Below are positions 24,235-33,403 of a stretch of 42,244 nucleotides of DNA, piece by piece. The position numbers and the translations under genes were made by a program. Under the pieces are notes generated by a model. It did not search any database. It was not told where the DNA came from and was given only the letters and a program-made list of their open reading frames with translations. The DNA is from SYFY01 sp031385325 (GTDB taxonomy: Bacteria > Pseudomonadota > Gammaproteobacteria > Pseudomonadales > Azotimanducaceae), in NCBI GenBank assembly GCA_031385325.1, contig JANNBJ010000190.1:1-42244 (forward strand), given 5' to 3'. Every line of letters begins with the position of its first letter. The first letter of the stretch is position 1.

Positions 24235-25371
24235 CTATCTCAGCACCCGATCTCGGGGGGTGCTGGCGGTGTTGTCCGTTGTGGCCGGCTCCGGTATCGA
24301 GCGGACTGAGCCTTCGTAGGCAGGATTTACATACGGCAGCGCCGCAGCAGCCTGGAGACGATCCAGCGGCAGTACCATCAGGTTGTTGCCCTGACCCACA
24401 TCCACCATGATCTTGGAGGTGGAGCCAAGCACACTCTCCATCGCATCGATATAAAGACGATCTCGAGTCACACCTTTCGCCAATTGATACTCGGTGAGCA
24501 GTTTTTCGAAGCGTGCCGCCTCACCTTCTGCTCGCGCGATGACCTGCTCGCGATAACCGTTGGCCTGTTCAATCTGCTTCTGCGCGCCCCCACGGGATCG
24601 AGGGACTACGCTCTCGGCGACCGCATTGGCTTCGTTGATCACACGCTGCTCGTCTTCCTTGGCTTTCTGCACATCATCGAACGCATCCCGCACCTGGTTT
24701 GGTGGCGCCGTGGAATCGATGTTGACCTTGGAGATAAGAATGCCGGTGTTGTACCGATCCAGATAATTCTGCAGCCGCTCCTGTACCTCGAGCCCGACTG
24801 CTTCACGACCATCGGTGATGACCTGGTCCATGACCGAACCACCCACTACGTGACGCAGGGCACTTTCGGTTGCGTGCTCAAGGCTGCGTTTTGGATCGCG
24901 CACTTCGACAACATATTTTTTCGGGTCGTTGATGACCCACTGCACTGTGAGGCTGACTTCAACGATGTTTTCATCTTCGGTGAGCATTAGAGCCGAATGT
25001 TCATGGCCCTGAACCCGGGTGACATTCACCTTCTCGACACGATCAACGATGGGCGGATTCCAGTGCAGGCCAGGCATGACGGGTTCATCCCGGACAGCGC
25101 CAAAGCGGAACACGACACCGCGCTCCTGTTCGTCGATCTGATACATGCCAAGAAAAAAATACAGGACGATCAGTAGCACACCACCAATCACGAACATTCG
25201 CCCCGAAGGTCCGGATGAACTTCCACCGCCACCTGAGCGGCCACCGCCAAAGATGCCCGACAGTTGGGCTTGAAGTTTGCGAAAGGCTTCATCCAGATCC
25301 GGAGGACCCTGGTCACCACCACGGCCACCCCAAGGATCTCGGTTGCCACCACCGGGCTCATTCCACGCCAT
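24235..25371 (-). CDS. hflK: HflK, subunit of the HflKC membrane complex
   Basis: The protein has 378 residues. The Gly/Asp-rich N-terminus (AWNEPGGGNRDPWGGRGGDQ) is typical of HflK and is cytoplasmic. One membrane helix follows (FVIGGVLLIVLYFFLGMYQI), then the band-7 domain (IDEQERGVVFRFGAVRDEPVMPG) and a helical stretch (VRDAFDDVQKAKEDEQRVINEANA). The Pro-rich C-terminal part is a little longer than needed (STPRDRVLR). Partner and adjacent gene: hflC. Role: scaffold and regulator of FtsH. Confidence 0.97.
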   Translation of the reverse strand: MAWNEPGGGNRDPWGGRGGDQGPPDLDEAFRKLQAQLSGIFGGGRSGGGGSSSGPSGRMFVIGGVLLIVLYFFLGMYQIDEQERGVVFRFGAVRDEPVMPGLHWNPPIVDRVEKVNVTRVQGHEHSALMLTEDENIVEVSLTVQWVINDPKKYVVEVRDPKRSLEHATESALRHVVGGSVMDQVITDGREAVGLEVQERLQNYLDRYNTGILISKVNIDSTAPPNQVRDAFDDVQKAKEDEQRVINEANAVAESVVPRSRGGAQKQIEQANGYREQVIARAEGEAARFEKLLTEYQLAKGVTRDRLYIDAMESVLGSTSKIMVDVGQGNNLMVLPLDRLQAAAALPYVNPAYEGSVRSIPEPATTDNTASTPRDRVLR

Positions 25372-25452
25372 ATGCTTGTTCAGTCAGATTGCGATAAGGA
25401 GGCCGATTCTATCCCAGAACGAAGCAGACCGGCCATTCGTCAAATTCGACGC

Positions 25453-26751
25453 TCAGGACGAGACCGCACGAACTGTCAGCTCCTCGAGAATTCCCTTGTG
25501 CATCTGTTTCAATCGTCCAAGCAGCTGGGGGTCGGCCGAGATCGTCAGCGAAACGGATCCGTCTTCACGAACCTCTTCACTGAGAACAGAGCCCAACTCG
25601 TACAACCAGGCTCGGGTCTGACCATCTTCAGGGGCAAGCAAGAGGCGCACTGCTGGGCGCTCGACGCCGAGTGTGTTACCGATGGTCTCGATCAGAGACG
25701 AGACTCCCTCACCAGTGACTGCACTGACACCGATGCCAGACTCCAGCCGTGGCGAGTCGAGGCGGTCGATCTTGTTCCACACGATCAACGTTGGCACAGC
25801 CGCAGCGCCAATCTCATTCAGCACCTTTTCCACCGCACTGATCTTGTCCGCACTGCGTGGGTCACTGGCGTCGACGATGTGGAGTAACAGGTCAGCATTG
25901 CCAACTTCCTCGAGCGTAGCCTTGAACGCCTCAACCAGGGTGTGTGGCAGATTGCCGATGAATCCCACGGTATCGGCAACGATGCACTCTCCGACACCAG
26001 GCACGAGCAGTCGTCGCATCGTCGGATCAAGCGTTGCAAACACCTGATCCTGCACAAAGGCATCGGACTGTGTCAGCTGATTGAACAGTGTCGATTTGCC
26101 GGCGTTGGTATACCCGACCAGCGAAATGGATGGCGCGTGATTGCGCTGCCGTCGCTTGCGCGACATGGCGCGTCGCTGCCCGACTTCCTCAAGGCGCACC
26201 TTGATCGACTTGATCTTGGTGCTCAACATGCGCTGGTCGAGTTCGATCTGGGTTTCGCCGACACCACCACGCATGCCGATCCCGCCCTTCTGCCGATCCA
26301 GGTGCGTCCAGCCACGCACCAGTCGTGATTGCGCATGCTCAAGCTCTGCAAGTTCAACCTGCAACTTGCCTTCGTGGGTTTGAGCGCGAGCGCGAAAGAT
26401 GTGCAGGATGACTTCGGTCCGGGTCAACACCGCAAACTCGAGTGACTTTTCCAGATTGCGCTGCTGACTGGGGGACAACTCGTGATCGACCACCAGGAGA
26501 TCTGCACCTTTCTCCAGCGCCGCTGACTTGACCTCGTCAACCTTGCCTTCGCCGATGAACCAGCGTGGGTGAGGTGCATCACGACGTGCAGTGAGGGTGC
26601 CACGCACTTCTACCGACAGCGCACGACACAGCTCCGCAAGTTCGCTCAGCTGGCTGGTGGCGTCCCCGGTGTTCTGTCGCCGCTGCTTGAAATCGACATG
26701 CAGAAGCAGCGCGCGTTTGCCGGCCGTCGGGCGATCAACAAAGCCGGACAC
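25453..26751 (-). CDS. hflX: GTPase HflX
   Basis: The protein has 432 residues and starts with GTG (SGFVDRPTAGKRALLLHVDF). The HflX N-terminal domain with its glycine-rich segment (RGWTHLDRQKGGIGMRGGVGETQIELD) precedes the G domain. The P-loop is GYTNAGKST near residue 210. G3 is DTVGFIGNLPHTLVEAF and G4 is NKID. HflX binds 70S/50S ribosomes and splits stalled ribosomes under stress. It sits between hfq and hflK as in E. coli. A gap of about 90 bases after hfq shows no clear terminator. Confidence 0.97.
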   Translation of the reverse strand: MSGFVDRPTAGKRALLLHVDFKQRRQNTGDATSQLSELAELCRALSVEVRGTLTARRDAPHPRWFIGEGKVDEVKSAALEKGADLLVVDHELSPSQQRNLEKSLEFAVLTRTEVILHIFRARAQTHEGKLQVELAELEHAQSRLVRGWTHLDRQKGGIGMRGGVGETQIELDQRMLSTKIKSIKVRLEEVGQRRAMSRKRRQRNHAPSISLVGYTNAGKSTLFNQLTQSDAFVQDQVFATLDPTMRRLLVPGVGECIVADTVGFIGNLPHTLVEAFKATLEEVGNADLLLHIVDASDPRSADKISAVEKVLNEIGAAAVPTLIVWNKIDRLDSPRLESGIGVSAVTGEGVSSLIETIGNTLGVERPAVRLLLAPEDGQTRAWLYELGSVLSEEVREDGSVSLTISADPQLLGRLKQMHKGILEELTVRAVSS

Positions 26752-26841
26752 GGTATTCTCGATGCAAACGCTGACTAAAAACCTGACGCATCAACTTTCC
26801 CCGGCGTCCGTTTTTCTTCAACGGAAGTTTCTGTTACTGCG

Positions 26842-27099
26842 TTATTCCGCAGACGCTTCTTTGCCGTCATCGTCATTCGGCAGTCCCACCAGCTTGATAT
26901 TGCGTGATGGAACGACCGTTGAAATGGCGTGTTTGTAAATCATCTGACTGACGGTGTTGCGCAGCAGGATCACGAATTGATCGAACGACTCAATCTGCCC
27001 TTGCAGCTTGATGCCACTCACCAGATAAATCGCCACCGGTATGCGCTCACGCCGCAAGGCATTGAGATAAGGGTCTTGTAGGCTTTGCCCCTTTGACAT
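26842..27099 (-). CDS. hfq: RNA chaperone Hfq
   Basis: The protein has 85 residues from the ATG at 27099, preceded by CCAGGAGAGCAAC. An in-frame ATG eight codons upstream is not preceded by a ribosome-binding site and adds non-family residues. The Sm1 motif is in LQDPYLNALRRERIPVAIYL and VSGIKLQGQIESFDQFVILL, and the Sm2 motif is YKHAIST. The C-terminal tail is short and acidic (PNDDDGKEASAE), unlike the long tail of E. coli Hfq. Hfq forms hexamers that pair small RNAs with mRNAs. Confidence 0.98.
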   Translation of the reverse strand: MSKGQSLQDPYLNALRRERIPVAIYLVSGIKLQGQIESFDQFVILLRNTVSQMIYKHAISTVVPSRNIKLVGLPNDDDGKEASAE

Positions 27100-27170
27100 G
27101 TTGCTCTCCTGGCACTCTTCCAATTCTCTTCGCCATCTTCACCATTGGCCTGCATTGCGCTGCTGCAAAC

Positions 27171-27185
27171 TTCGCATCTTGCGAA
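27171..27185 (-). promoter_or_regulatory. small hairpin between miaA and hfq
   Basis: TTCGCA-TCT-TGCGAA is a perfect 6-bp stem with a 3-base loop in the 147-base gap. On the minus strand GTTTGC follows, too weak for a terminator. A possible hfq promoter lies upstream (minus-strand TTGAAC, 18 bases, CATTAT), each box matching the consensus at four of six positions. Confidence 0.25.
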
Positions 27186-27246
27186 ACGCTGTTTTGACCA
27201 AACAATAATGTTGATCGAACAATTCAGTGTTCAACTACACCGAAGT

Positions 27247-28230
27247 TCAATCTTCCGCAAGCCCGGCGATTTCCGCGGCACTATGGCCAGAGGTATCGTG
27301 GAATGCAAGCCGCGCGACCCGTTCTGCAGCCGCTGCAGGATCTGCTGCGGAGAGACGATGCAACTGTTTCCATGCACGCAGCCAGGTGTACTGTCGTCGT
27401 GCCAGCCCTCGCGTTGCCGCAAGAACGTCTTCCCGCATTTGTTCCGCAGTGTGCTTTTTATCGAGGGAATTCCACACTTGTCGATAGCCGACCGCACGCA
27501 AAGCCGGCAATCCGACATGCAAATCTTCGCGCGCACGCAATCGCACAACTTCATCGATAAATCCGGCAGCGAACATGTGATCAAGTCGCTGCGCGATACG
27601 ATCATGGACAGTTTGCCGCTCGGGCCAGTCGAGCCACACCTCAGTGACGCGACACGCATGTCTTTCGGCCGCGCTTTTTGCAGTACCCCAAAAACTTGAT
27701 AGCGGTCTGCCGGTAAGCAGCAGAACTTCCAGAGCTCGCGCCAACCGCTGCGGATTATTTCGATGAATGCCTGCTGCCGCTACGGGGTCGCTGTCCATGA
27801 GTTCTGCATGCAATGCGGGCCAGCCTACGAGAGCCGCGCGCTGCGCAACAAGCGCACGCACGGACGGCGTTGACGCAGGAATGTCATCCAGACCGTCGCG
27901 AAAGGCGCGCAGGTACATCATCGTTCCGCCGACCAGAATCGGCACGCGGCCATTGGCAAACGCCCACGCCACTTCCCGGTCAGCGTCGTTCACGAAGTCG
28001 GCGACGGTATAGGACTCAATCGGATCACGAATATCAACCAGCGCGTGAGGGTGTCGAAGCAGTTCCGTAACCGATGGTTTGGCGGTGCCGATATCCATGC
28101 CCCGATACACCATCGCAGAATCGACGCTGATGAGATGGGCCGGAAATCGATCGGCGAGCTGGAACGCCAGATCGGTTTTGCCGGTGGCGGTTACGCCGGT
28201 AATCACGAGCAGCGACCCTGTCTGGGCCAT
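27247..28230 (-). CDS. miaA: tRNA dimethylallyltransferase MiaA
   Basis: The protein has 327 residues. MiaA adds dimethylallyl from DMAPP to A37 of tRNAs reading U-initial codons. The P-loop GVTATGKTDLAF is at residues 12-23. The DSAMVYRGMDIGTAKPS segment gives substrate recognition, VDIRDPIESYTVADFV follows, and LVGGTMMYLRAFRDGL holds the Thr/Arg site. The tRNA-binding insertion reads GYRQVWNSLDKKHT, and the C-terminal RQYTWLRAW segment is also standard. The ATG shares one base with the mutL stop (TGATG). Confidence 0.97.
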   Translation of the reverse strand: MAQTGSLLVITGVTATGKTDLAFQLADRFPAHLISVDSAMVYRGMDIGTAKPSVTELLRHPHALVDIRDPIESYTVADFVNDADREVAWAFANGRVPILVGGTMMYLRAFRDGLDDIPASTPSVRALVAQRAALVGWPALHAELMDSDPVAAAGIHRNNPQRLARALEVLLLTGRPLSSFWGTAKSAAERHACRVTEVWLDWPERQTVHDRIAQRLDHMFAAGFIDEVVRLRAREDLHVGLPALRAVGYRQVWNSLDKKHTAEQMREDVLAATRGLARRQYTWLRAWKQLHRLSAADPAAAAERVARLAFHDTSGHSAAEIAGLAED

Positions 28231-30053
28231 CAGCGACCTCGAAGAAATAGTCGGTCCAGTTCATCGACAGACATTTCCCGCCAGGTGGGGCGACCGTGAT
28301 TGCATTGACCAGCGTTTTCGGTCACTTCCATTTCCCTTAGCAGCGCGTTCATCTCAACCAGACTCATCGCCCGATTGGCGCGCACGGATCCGTGACAGGC
28401 CATGGTGCCCAGAAGCTCGAGCTGGCGGGCTTCAATCAGGTTCGAACCACCGTGGTCAGCCAGATCGGCAAGCACATCCTTGACCAGAGCTTGCGCATCT
28501 CCGCCTTGCAGGCTCTGCGGGACTTCGCGAATGGTGATCGCGCCAGGGCCTGTTCGATCCACGACCAGACCCATGCTCGACAGAAGGTCGGCAGAGGTTT
28601 CCGCAAGCTCTGCTTCCTGTTCTGAAACGTCTACCAGAACAGGCACCAGCAGCCGTTGAGCGACAATGCCTTGTGAACTGCGTTGCCGCTTCATCCGCTC
28701 ATACACAATTCGCTCGTGTGCCGCGTGAATATCCACCAACACCAGTCCGCTGGCGTTTTGCGCCAGCAGATAGATGCCATGCAACTGACCGATGGCATAT
28801 CCGAGCGGCGGGACCCCTGTGCCCACTCGATCAACATCTGGTCTGTCTCGCACCATGAGAGGCTCGGTGATCATTGGTGCACGAGACACGTATTGAGATG
28901 GCATGTGCGCGACCGAACGATGCGCGTCCGGCAACACGGAGCTCGTTACCGGCGTCCGCATCGCTTCTTCGAACCCCGTCAGTTGCGCGGTCCCGGGTAC
29001 TACCGCAGTCTCTGACAAAGAAGCCAACGTTTCGGTGGATGTTGACGCCACCTGCTGATGTGACGGCCTGACATCTCGGAGCGAACGGTTGAGGATGCCG
29101 AAAATGAAATCGTGAACGTCGCGCGCATCACGGAATCGAACTTCGTCCTTGGTGGGATGCACATTGACATCCACCAGTTCGGGCGCGAGATCCAGGGACA
29201 ACACAAAAACCGGATGACGCGCCCCATAGAGCACGTCCCGATACGCCTGGCGCAAGGCATGCGCGACCAGCTTGTCGCGAACCACGCGGCGATTCACAAA
29301 GAAAAACTGATGGTCGGCGTGACTGCGCGACCACGTCGGCAAACCCACCCAACCATGCAGGCGATATGGCCCGCGACGTTCATCCAGCGCGATGTGACTG
29401 GCCAGAAAACCCTGCCCCAACACACGTCCGAGCCTGGCTTCCATCCCACCTGCACCAACCTGTAGCCGTGTGCCACCCTGCGCGAATTCGAAGGCCACCT
29501 CCGGTTCGGCGAGAATCAGTCGCCGGATCACCGCATCAATGGCCTGAGCTTCGCTTCGTTCTGTCTTCATGAACTTGCGACGAGCCGGGGTATTGAAAAA
29601 GAGATCACGGACTTCAACCGTGGTCCCTGTGGGATGAGCAACCGGTCGCTCGAAATCGGTGACACCACCGCTCATCGCCATGGACCAGCCCATGGCCATC
29701 TGCGCCGTGCGTGACTGGATCTCGACCTTGGCAACACTGGCGATACTGGCGAGGGCTTCGCCACGAAAGCCGAGACTTTGCACCAAAAACAGATCCTCCG
29801 CCGTCCTGATCTTGCTGGTGGCATGACGAGCAAACGCACGTGGCAAGTCGTCTTCAGATATGCCATGGCCATCATCGCGCACGAGAATTCGATCAAGCCC
29901 ACCGGTTTCGGTCTGAATGACGATGCGCGTGGCACCAGCGTCAAGACTGTTTTCCACCAGCTCCTTGACGATGGAGGCAGGTCGCTCAACAACTTCACCC
30001 GCAGCGATCTGGTTGGCAACAACTGGTGGCAGGACTTCGATCCGTCGTGTCAT
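28230..30053 (-). CDS. mutL: DNA mismatch repair protein MutL
   Basis: The protein has 607 residues from the ATG at 30053 (AGGA eight bases before). A longer frame upstream overlaps the amidase end and has no MutL sequence. The GHKL ATPase motifs are complete: IAAGEVVERPASIVKELVEN, DDGHGI, RHATSKI and GFRGEALASIASV. In the C-terminal domain LVLVDIHAAHERIVYERMK closely follows the endonuclease motif DQHA(X)2E(X)4E with Gln replaced by Ile, and MACHGSVRANRAMS and CNHGRPTW follow. This resembles the Pseudomonas type, which keeps the nuclease, not the E. coli type. No mutS is in the window. Confidence 0.97.
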   Translation of the reverse strand: MTRRIEVLPPVVANQIAAGEVVERPASIVKELVENSLDAGATRIVIQTETGGLDRILVRDDGHGISEDDLPRAFARHATSKIRTAEDLFLVQSLGFRGEALASIASVAKVEIQSRTAQMAMGWSMAMSGGVTDFERPVAHPTGTTVEVRDLFFNTPARRKFMKTERSEAQAIDAVIRRLILAEPEVAFEFAQGGTRLQVGAGGMEARLGRVLGQGFLASHIALDERRGPYRLHGWVGLPTWSRSHADHQFFFVNRRVVRDKLVAHALRQAYRDVLYGARHPVFVLSLDLAPELVDVNVHPTKDEVRFRDARDVHDFIFGILNRSLRDVRPSHQQVASTSTETLASLSETAVVPGTAQLTGFEEAMRTPVTSSVLPDAHRSVAHMPSQYVSRAPMITEPLMVRDRPDVDRVGTGVPPLGYAIGQLHGIYLLAQNASGLVLVDIHAAHERIVYERMKRQRSSQGIVAQRLLVPVLVDVSEQEAELAETSADLLSSMGLVVDRTGPGAITIREVPQSLQGGDAQALVKDVLADLADHGGSNLIEARQLELLGTMACHGSVRANRAMSLVEMNALLREMEVTENAGQCNHGRPTWREMSVDELDRLFLRGR

Positions 30054-30138
30054 CGCCGTAGTCCTGTTTCCGGGGACGCTCTGAGCAAGGAGGGCTTGCC
30101 TTGCGGTGTCTGGAAATTCTGGATCCTGGGACACATGA

Positions 30139-31470
30139 TCAACCGGCCGGAATCACAATGACCTGACCAATCCGGATGTGATTATCGGACTTCAGGGTAT
30201 TGGCCTTGCGCAACTTCTCCCGACTCACGCCAAAGCGGTCAGCAATCTGCGAGAGCGTATCGCCTCGAACAATGGTGTAACGGGTTCCTGCCACCCGGTT
30301 CGGGTCGGCCGCCAGCCGATTTGCCAGCAGTGTTCCAGGCGGTGGTGAATTTTCCAGAAAGGTCCGGATGCCTCGCACAATCGCTGCAGCAACTTTGTCC
30401 TGGTGATCCGCTTGCGACAAACGGCGGGCTTCCGCCGGATTCGACAGGAAACCGGTTTCCACCAGAATCGATGGCACGTCAGGGGACTTCAGCACCATGA
30501 AGCCTGCCTGTTCGACGAATCGCTTGTGCAGTGGTGTGGTGCTGCCGAGGCTGGACAACACCGACTTGCCGGCTTCGAGGCTCGCTGAGCGATTACCATC
30601 CATCGCCAGATCCAGCAACACCGAGCGAAGCACCGGGTCCTTGTCTTCGAGCGTCACTTCACCCACGCCACCGATCAGGTCGGCGCGATTTTCCTTGTCC
30701 GCAAGCCATCGCGCCGTTTCTGAAGTGGCACCACGATCCGACAAGGTGAACACCGACGCACCACTCACGTGGGCCCGTGTGAAGGCATCGGCATGGATCG
30801 ATACAAACAGGTCGGCTCGTGCCTCGCGTGCAATCTGCACACGATTACGTAGCGCGATGTAGTAGTCACCATCCCGGACCTGCAGGCTCTTGAATCCGCT
30901 GATCGCATCGATACGCGACGCTACCTTGCGCGCAATCTGCAAGACGATGTCCTTTTCATGCCGACGATTGGCAGCAATGGCGCCAGGATCCTCACCGCCG
31001 TGTCCGGCATCAATGGCCACAAGGACGATTCGTGCACCAATGGGACTCACCGGTGCCGCCTGCCGAACCGGTGCCACGCCGTCGGTGAAGAGATCAAGCA
31101 CCAGTCGATGGCCGTATGGGGGAATGGGCGCCAGCACAAATGTCTTGGGCGTGTGTTTTGCCGACAGATCGATAACAAGCCTGTACATGCCGTTGACCGC
31201 ACTGCCCTGCATCGCGCGGATTCGTTGACGGGACGCCGCAACCAGTTCCGTATCGAGCCCGGCGACGGGGCTGGTATTGGCAAACTCGAGGATCACGCGC
31301 GCGGGGTTCGCTTCGTTTTTCACAGTGAACTGCACAGCGTCCACCGTATCGAACACCACTCGGGTGTGATCCGGAGCTTCGTGCACACGAATGTTCTGCA
31401 GCACATTGGCCGATACCGCTGGGTACACCAGCAAGAGGGCAAGCGTCCAAGCCCAGAATCGATAGTTCAT
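30139..31470 (-). CDS. amiC: N-acetylmuramoyl-L-alanine amidase (AmiB/AmiC type) with LysM
   Basis: The protein has 443 residues. A signal peptide (NYRFWAWTLALLLVYPAVSA) exports it to the periplasm. The AMIN domain (ENIRVHEAPDHTR-like start, residues about 22-130) targets the septum. The Amidase_3 zinc domain starts VLVAIDAGHGGEDPGAIA with the first zinc ligand, then SIHADAFT and VETGFLSNPAEARRLS. A single C-terminal LysM repeat (YTIVRGDTLSQIADRFGVSR) binds glycan. It cleaves septal peptidoglycan during cell separation. E. coli has AmiB in this position, so the symbol is approximate. It overlaps tsaE by four bases (ATGA). Confidence 0.93.
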   Translation of the reverse strand: MNYRFWAWTLALLLVYPAVSANVLQNIRVHEAPDHTRVVFDTVDAVQFTVKNEANPARVILEFANTSPVAGLDTELVAASRQRIRAMQGSAVNGMYRLVIDLSAKHTPKTFVLAPIPPYGHRLVLDLFTDGVAPVRQAAPVSPIGARIVLVAIDAGHGGEDPGAIAANRRHEKDIVLQIARKVASRIDAISGFKSLQVRDGDYYIALRNRVQIAREARADLFVSIHADAFTRAHVSGASVFTLSDRGATSETARWLADKENRADLIGGVGEVTLEDKDPVLRSVLLDLAMDGNRSASLEAGKSVLSSLGSTTPLHKRFVEQAGFMVLKSPDVPSILVETGFLSNPAEARRLSQADHQDKVAAAIVRGIRTFLENSPPPGTLLANRLAADPNRVAGTRYTIVRGDTLSQIADRFGVSREKLRKANTLKSDNHIRIGQVIVIPAG

Positions 31471-31904
31471 CCCGTTGGCCCACGTACGTCGATGTTCGCC
31501 ACCCTGCCTTCCCCTGCCAACTCCAACCGCACGTCGATGTCGGCCGGTGGTAAAAATCCTTCGCCACGCTCAGGCCATTCAATAAGCTTGATGCCTTTCG
31601 TGTCGAGTGTCTCGTCGAGCCCGACAAAAACCAGCTCATCGGCTCTGACCAATCGATAGAGGTCCAGATGAAGCACCGTACATGCTGCCAGTTCATAAGG
31701 TTCGAGCAGCGTGTAGGTCGGGCTCTTGACCGCGCCCTGAAAACCAAGCGCGCGCAATATACCGCGAGACAGGGTCGTCTTGCCGGCACCCAGATCGCCA
31801 CGCAGATAGACACAGGCATCGTGCTGGAACCGATCACGCAGGCACGCCGCCAGTTCACCCCCCAACCGCATCGTGGCTGCTTCGTCCGGCAATTCGTACC
31901 TCAT
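31467..31904 (-). CDS. tsaE: tRNA threonylcarbamoyladenosine biosynthesis protein TsaE
   Basis: The protein has 145 residues, a P-loop ATPase needed with TsaB and TsaD for t6A37 in ANN-decoding tRNAs. The Walker A box GDLGAGKTT is at residues 36-44. The switch region reads SPTYTLLEPYE and the Walker B-like strand is VLHLDLYRL. LIEWPERGEGFLP is the conserved C-terminal segment. It overlaps nnr upstream and the amidase downstream (ATGA at both ends), showing tight coupling. Confidence 0.97.
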   Translation of the reverse strand: MRYELPDEAATMRLGGELAACLRDRFQHDACVYLRGDLGAGKTTLSRGILRALGFQGAVKSPTYTLLEPYELAACTVLHLDLYRLVRADELVFVGLDETLDTKGIKLIEWPERGEGFLPPADIDVRLELAGEGRVANIDVRGPTG

Positions 31905-33364
31905 GACAGCGAGCGCAATTCGTTGATCAGATCGCCGGCCAGCAAACTGTGAGCCGAACCGCGCGCAACCGCACGATCGCCGGCCACGGAATGCAGCACC
32001 ACGCCATGTACCGCCGCAGCATAAGCCGAGTGGCTATCCGCGATTTGCGCAGCAATGATGCCGCACAACACATCGCCCATACCCGCACTCGCCATTGAGG
32101 GGTTTCCGGCGCCGCAGACGGTGAGTGCGTTTTGGCCTGCGATGAGCGAACCCGCCCCTTTCAGCACCACGACATCACTGATGCTCAGAACCAGGGCTCT
32201 GGCTGCAGCAGGTCGATCATGCTGAACCGCTGCAGATGTCGTCGCCAGCAGTCGGGCCGCCTCCGCTACATGGGGGGTCGCAATCGCGGGCCTGAAGGCA
32301 CGGTCGCCTTCGAGCCAATGATGAAAACCGTCCGCATCCAGCAGCACCGGCGCCTGAGTCACACCGATCACAGTCTGATAGAGATTGTGCCCCCACAGAC
32401 GTCGATCAAGCCCGGGGCCCAGCACGACACAGGTTGCCCTGCCCAGCACGGACTTTACGGCGTCCTCGTCTTCGGCATCCATCACCATGAGTTCCGGACG
32501 ACGGGCGAGAATCGCCGGCCGATGTTCTGGTCGAGTGATGATGGTGACCATACCTGCGCCTGCTCGTAGTGCCGCTTCACCCGCCAGCAGCACGGCGCCA
32601 CCCATCGACACATCGCCTCCGGCAACTACCACATGACCACGCTGATGTTTGTAGGCGTGGACTGAAAGCGGCGCACGTGCCGGCACGCTATCCACCAGCG
32701 GAACTCCGACGCCGCACCAACGTGGATCAACACCAAGCGAATCAAAACAGACGTGCCCACACACTTGCCGGCCGAGGCCGGTGTGCTGACCCAGTTTGCG
32801 TGTGATGAAGGTTGCGGTGAGGTCAGCTCGAATGACAGCCGTCGCATCTTCCCCGCAAGGTCCGCCGGTATCGGCGTTCAGCCCGGTTGGAATATCCACG
32901 GCCAACAGTGGGCGACCACTCGCATTGAGCGCGGTCACGGCCAACGCAAAGTCGCCTCGGGGCGCACCTGCTTGACCGGTGCCGAGCAGTGCATCGACCA
33001 GCACAGCGCCACCCGCACCATTGGCAAGGTAATCAGCGGCAAATGGAATCACCGGAACCTTGCGTCGTGCGGCAAAACCCACCGCCATCAGCGCGTCCCC
33101 CGCGGCTGGCGCTGCACCAACCTGAATGATCTCGACCTGCAGACCCAGGTCGTGGGCGAAGGCTGCCATTACGTAACCATCGCCGGCGTTGTTGCCCTTG
33201 CCGGCATAGATCGATATCGAAGCAGCCGCTGGCCATGTCTCTAACAGGCGATCCAACGCAAACCGGCCAGCCCGCAGCATCAACTCGAAGCCAGCGACTC
33301 CGAGTTCGGTGATGGCGCGAGCATCAGCAGCGCGACTTTGGGCGGCGGTATAGAGGTGGATCAC
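31901..33364 (-). CDS. nnr: bifunctional NAD(P)HX epimerase/dehydratase
   Basis: The protein has 487 residues from the GTG at 33364, the last start before the conserved IHLYTAAQSRAADARAI. A much longer open frame runs over queG on the other strand and is an artefact. The N-terminal YjeF_N domain contains YAGKGNNAGDGYVMA for epimerisation of damaged NAD(P)HX. The C-terminal ADP-dependent dehydratase domain contains HVVVAGGDVSMGGAVLLAGE, GPGL, LDADGFHHWL, TPHVAEAARLL, LKGAGSLIAG and ASAGMGDVLCGIIAAQ. It repairs hydrated nicotinamide cofactors. It is divergent from queG, with 39 bases between start codons. Confidence 0.95.
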   Translation of the reverse strand: MIHLYTAAQSRAADARAITELGVAGFELMLRAGRFALDRLLETWPAAASISIYAGKGNNAGDGYVMAAFAHDLGLQVEIIQVGAAPAAGDALMAVGFAARRKVPVIPFAADYLANGAGGAVLVDALLGTGQAGAPRGDFALAVTALNASGRPLLAVDIPTGLNADTGGPCGEDATAVIRADLTATFITRKLGQHTGLGRQVCGHVCFDSLGVDPRWCGVGVPLVDSVPARAPLSVHAYKHQRGHVVVAGGDVSMGGAVLLAGEAALRAGAGMVTIITRPEHRPAILARRPELMVMDAEDEDAVKSVLGRATCVVLGPGLDRRLWGHNLYQTVIGVTQAPVLLDADGFHHWLEGDRAFRPAIATPHVAEAARLLATTSAAVQHDRPAAARALVLSISDVVVLKGAGSLIAGQNALTVCGAGNPSMASAGMGDVLCGIIAAQIADSHSAYAAAVHGVVLHSVAGDRAVARGSAHSLLAGDLINELRSLS

Positions 33365-33386
33365 GATCGACTTCCGGCGAGCAGCC

Positions 33387-33400
33387 GCCAGTATACTGAC
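33387..33400. promoter_or_regulatory. palindromic -10 shared by nnr and queG
   Basis: CAGTATACTG (33389-33398) is a perfect 10-base palindrome and contains TATACT on both strands, a five-of-six match to TATAAT. It is the only good promoter element in the 39-base divergent gap. Plus-strand initiation seven bases downstream would fall on the A of the queG ATG (33404), giving a leaderless mRNA. Minus-strand initiation would give nnr a leader of about 19 bases. Confidence 0.5.
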
Positions 33401-33403
33401 GCG

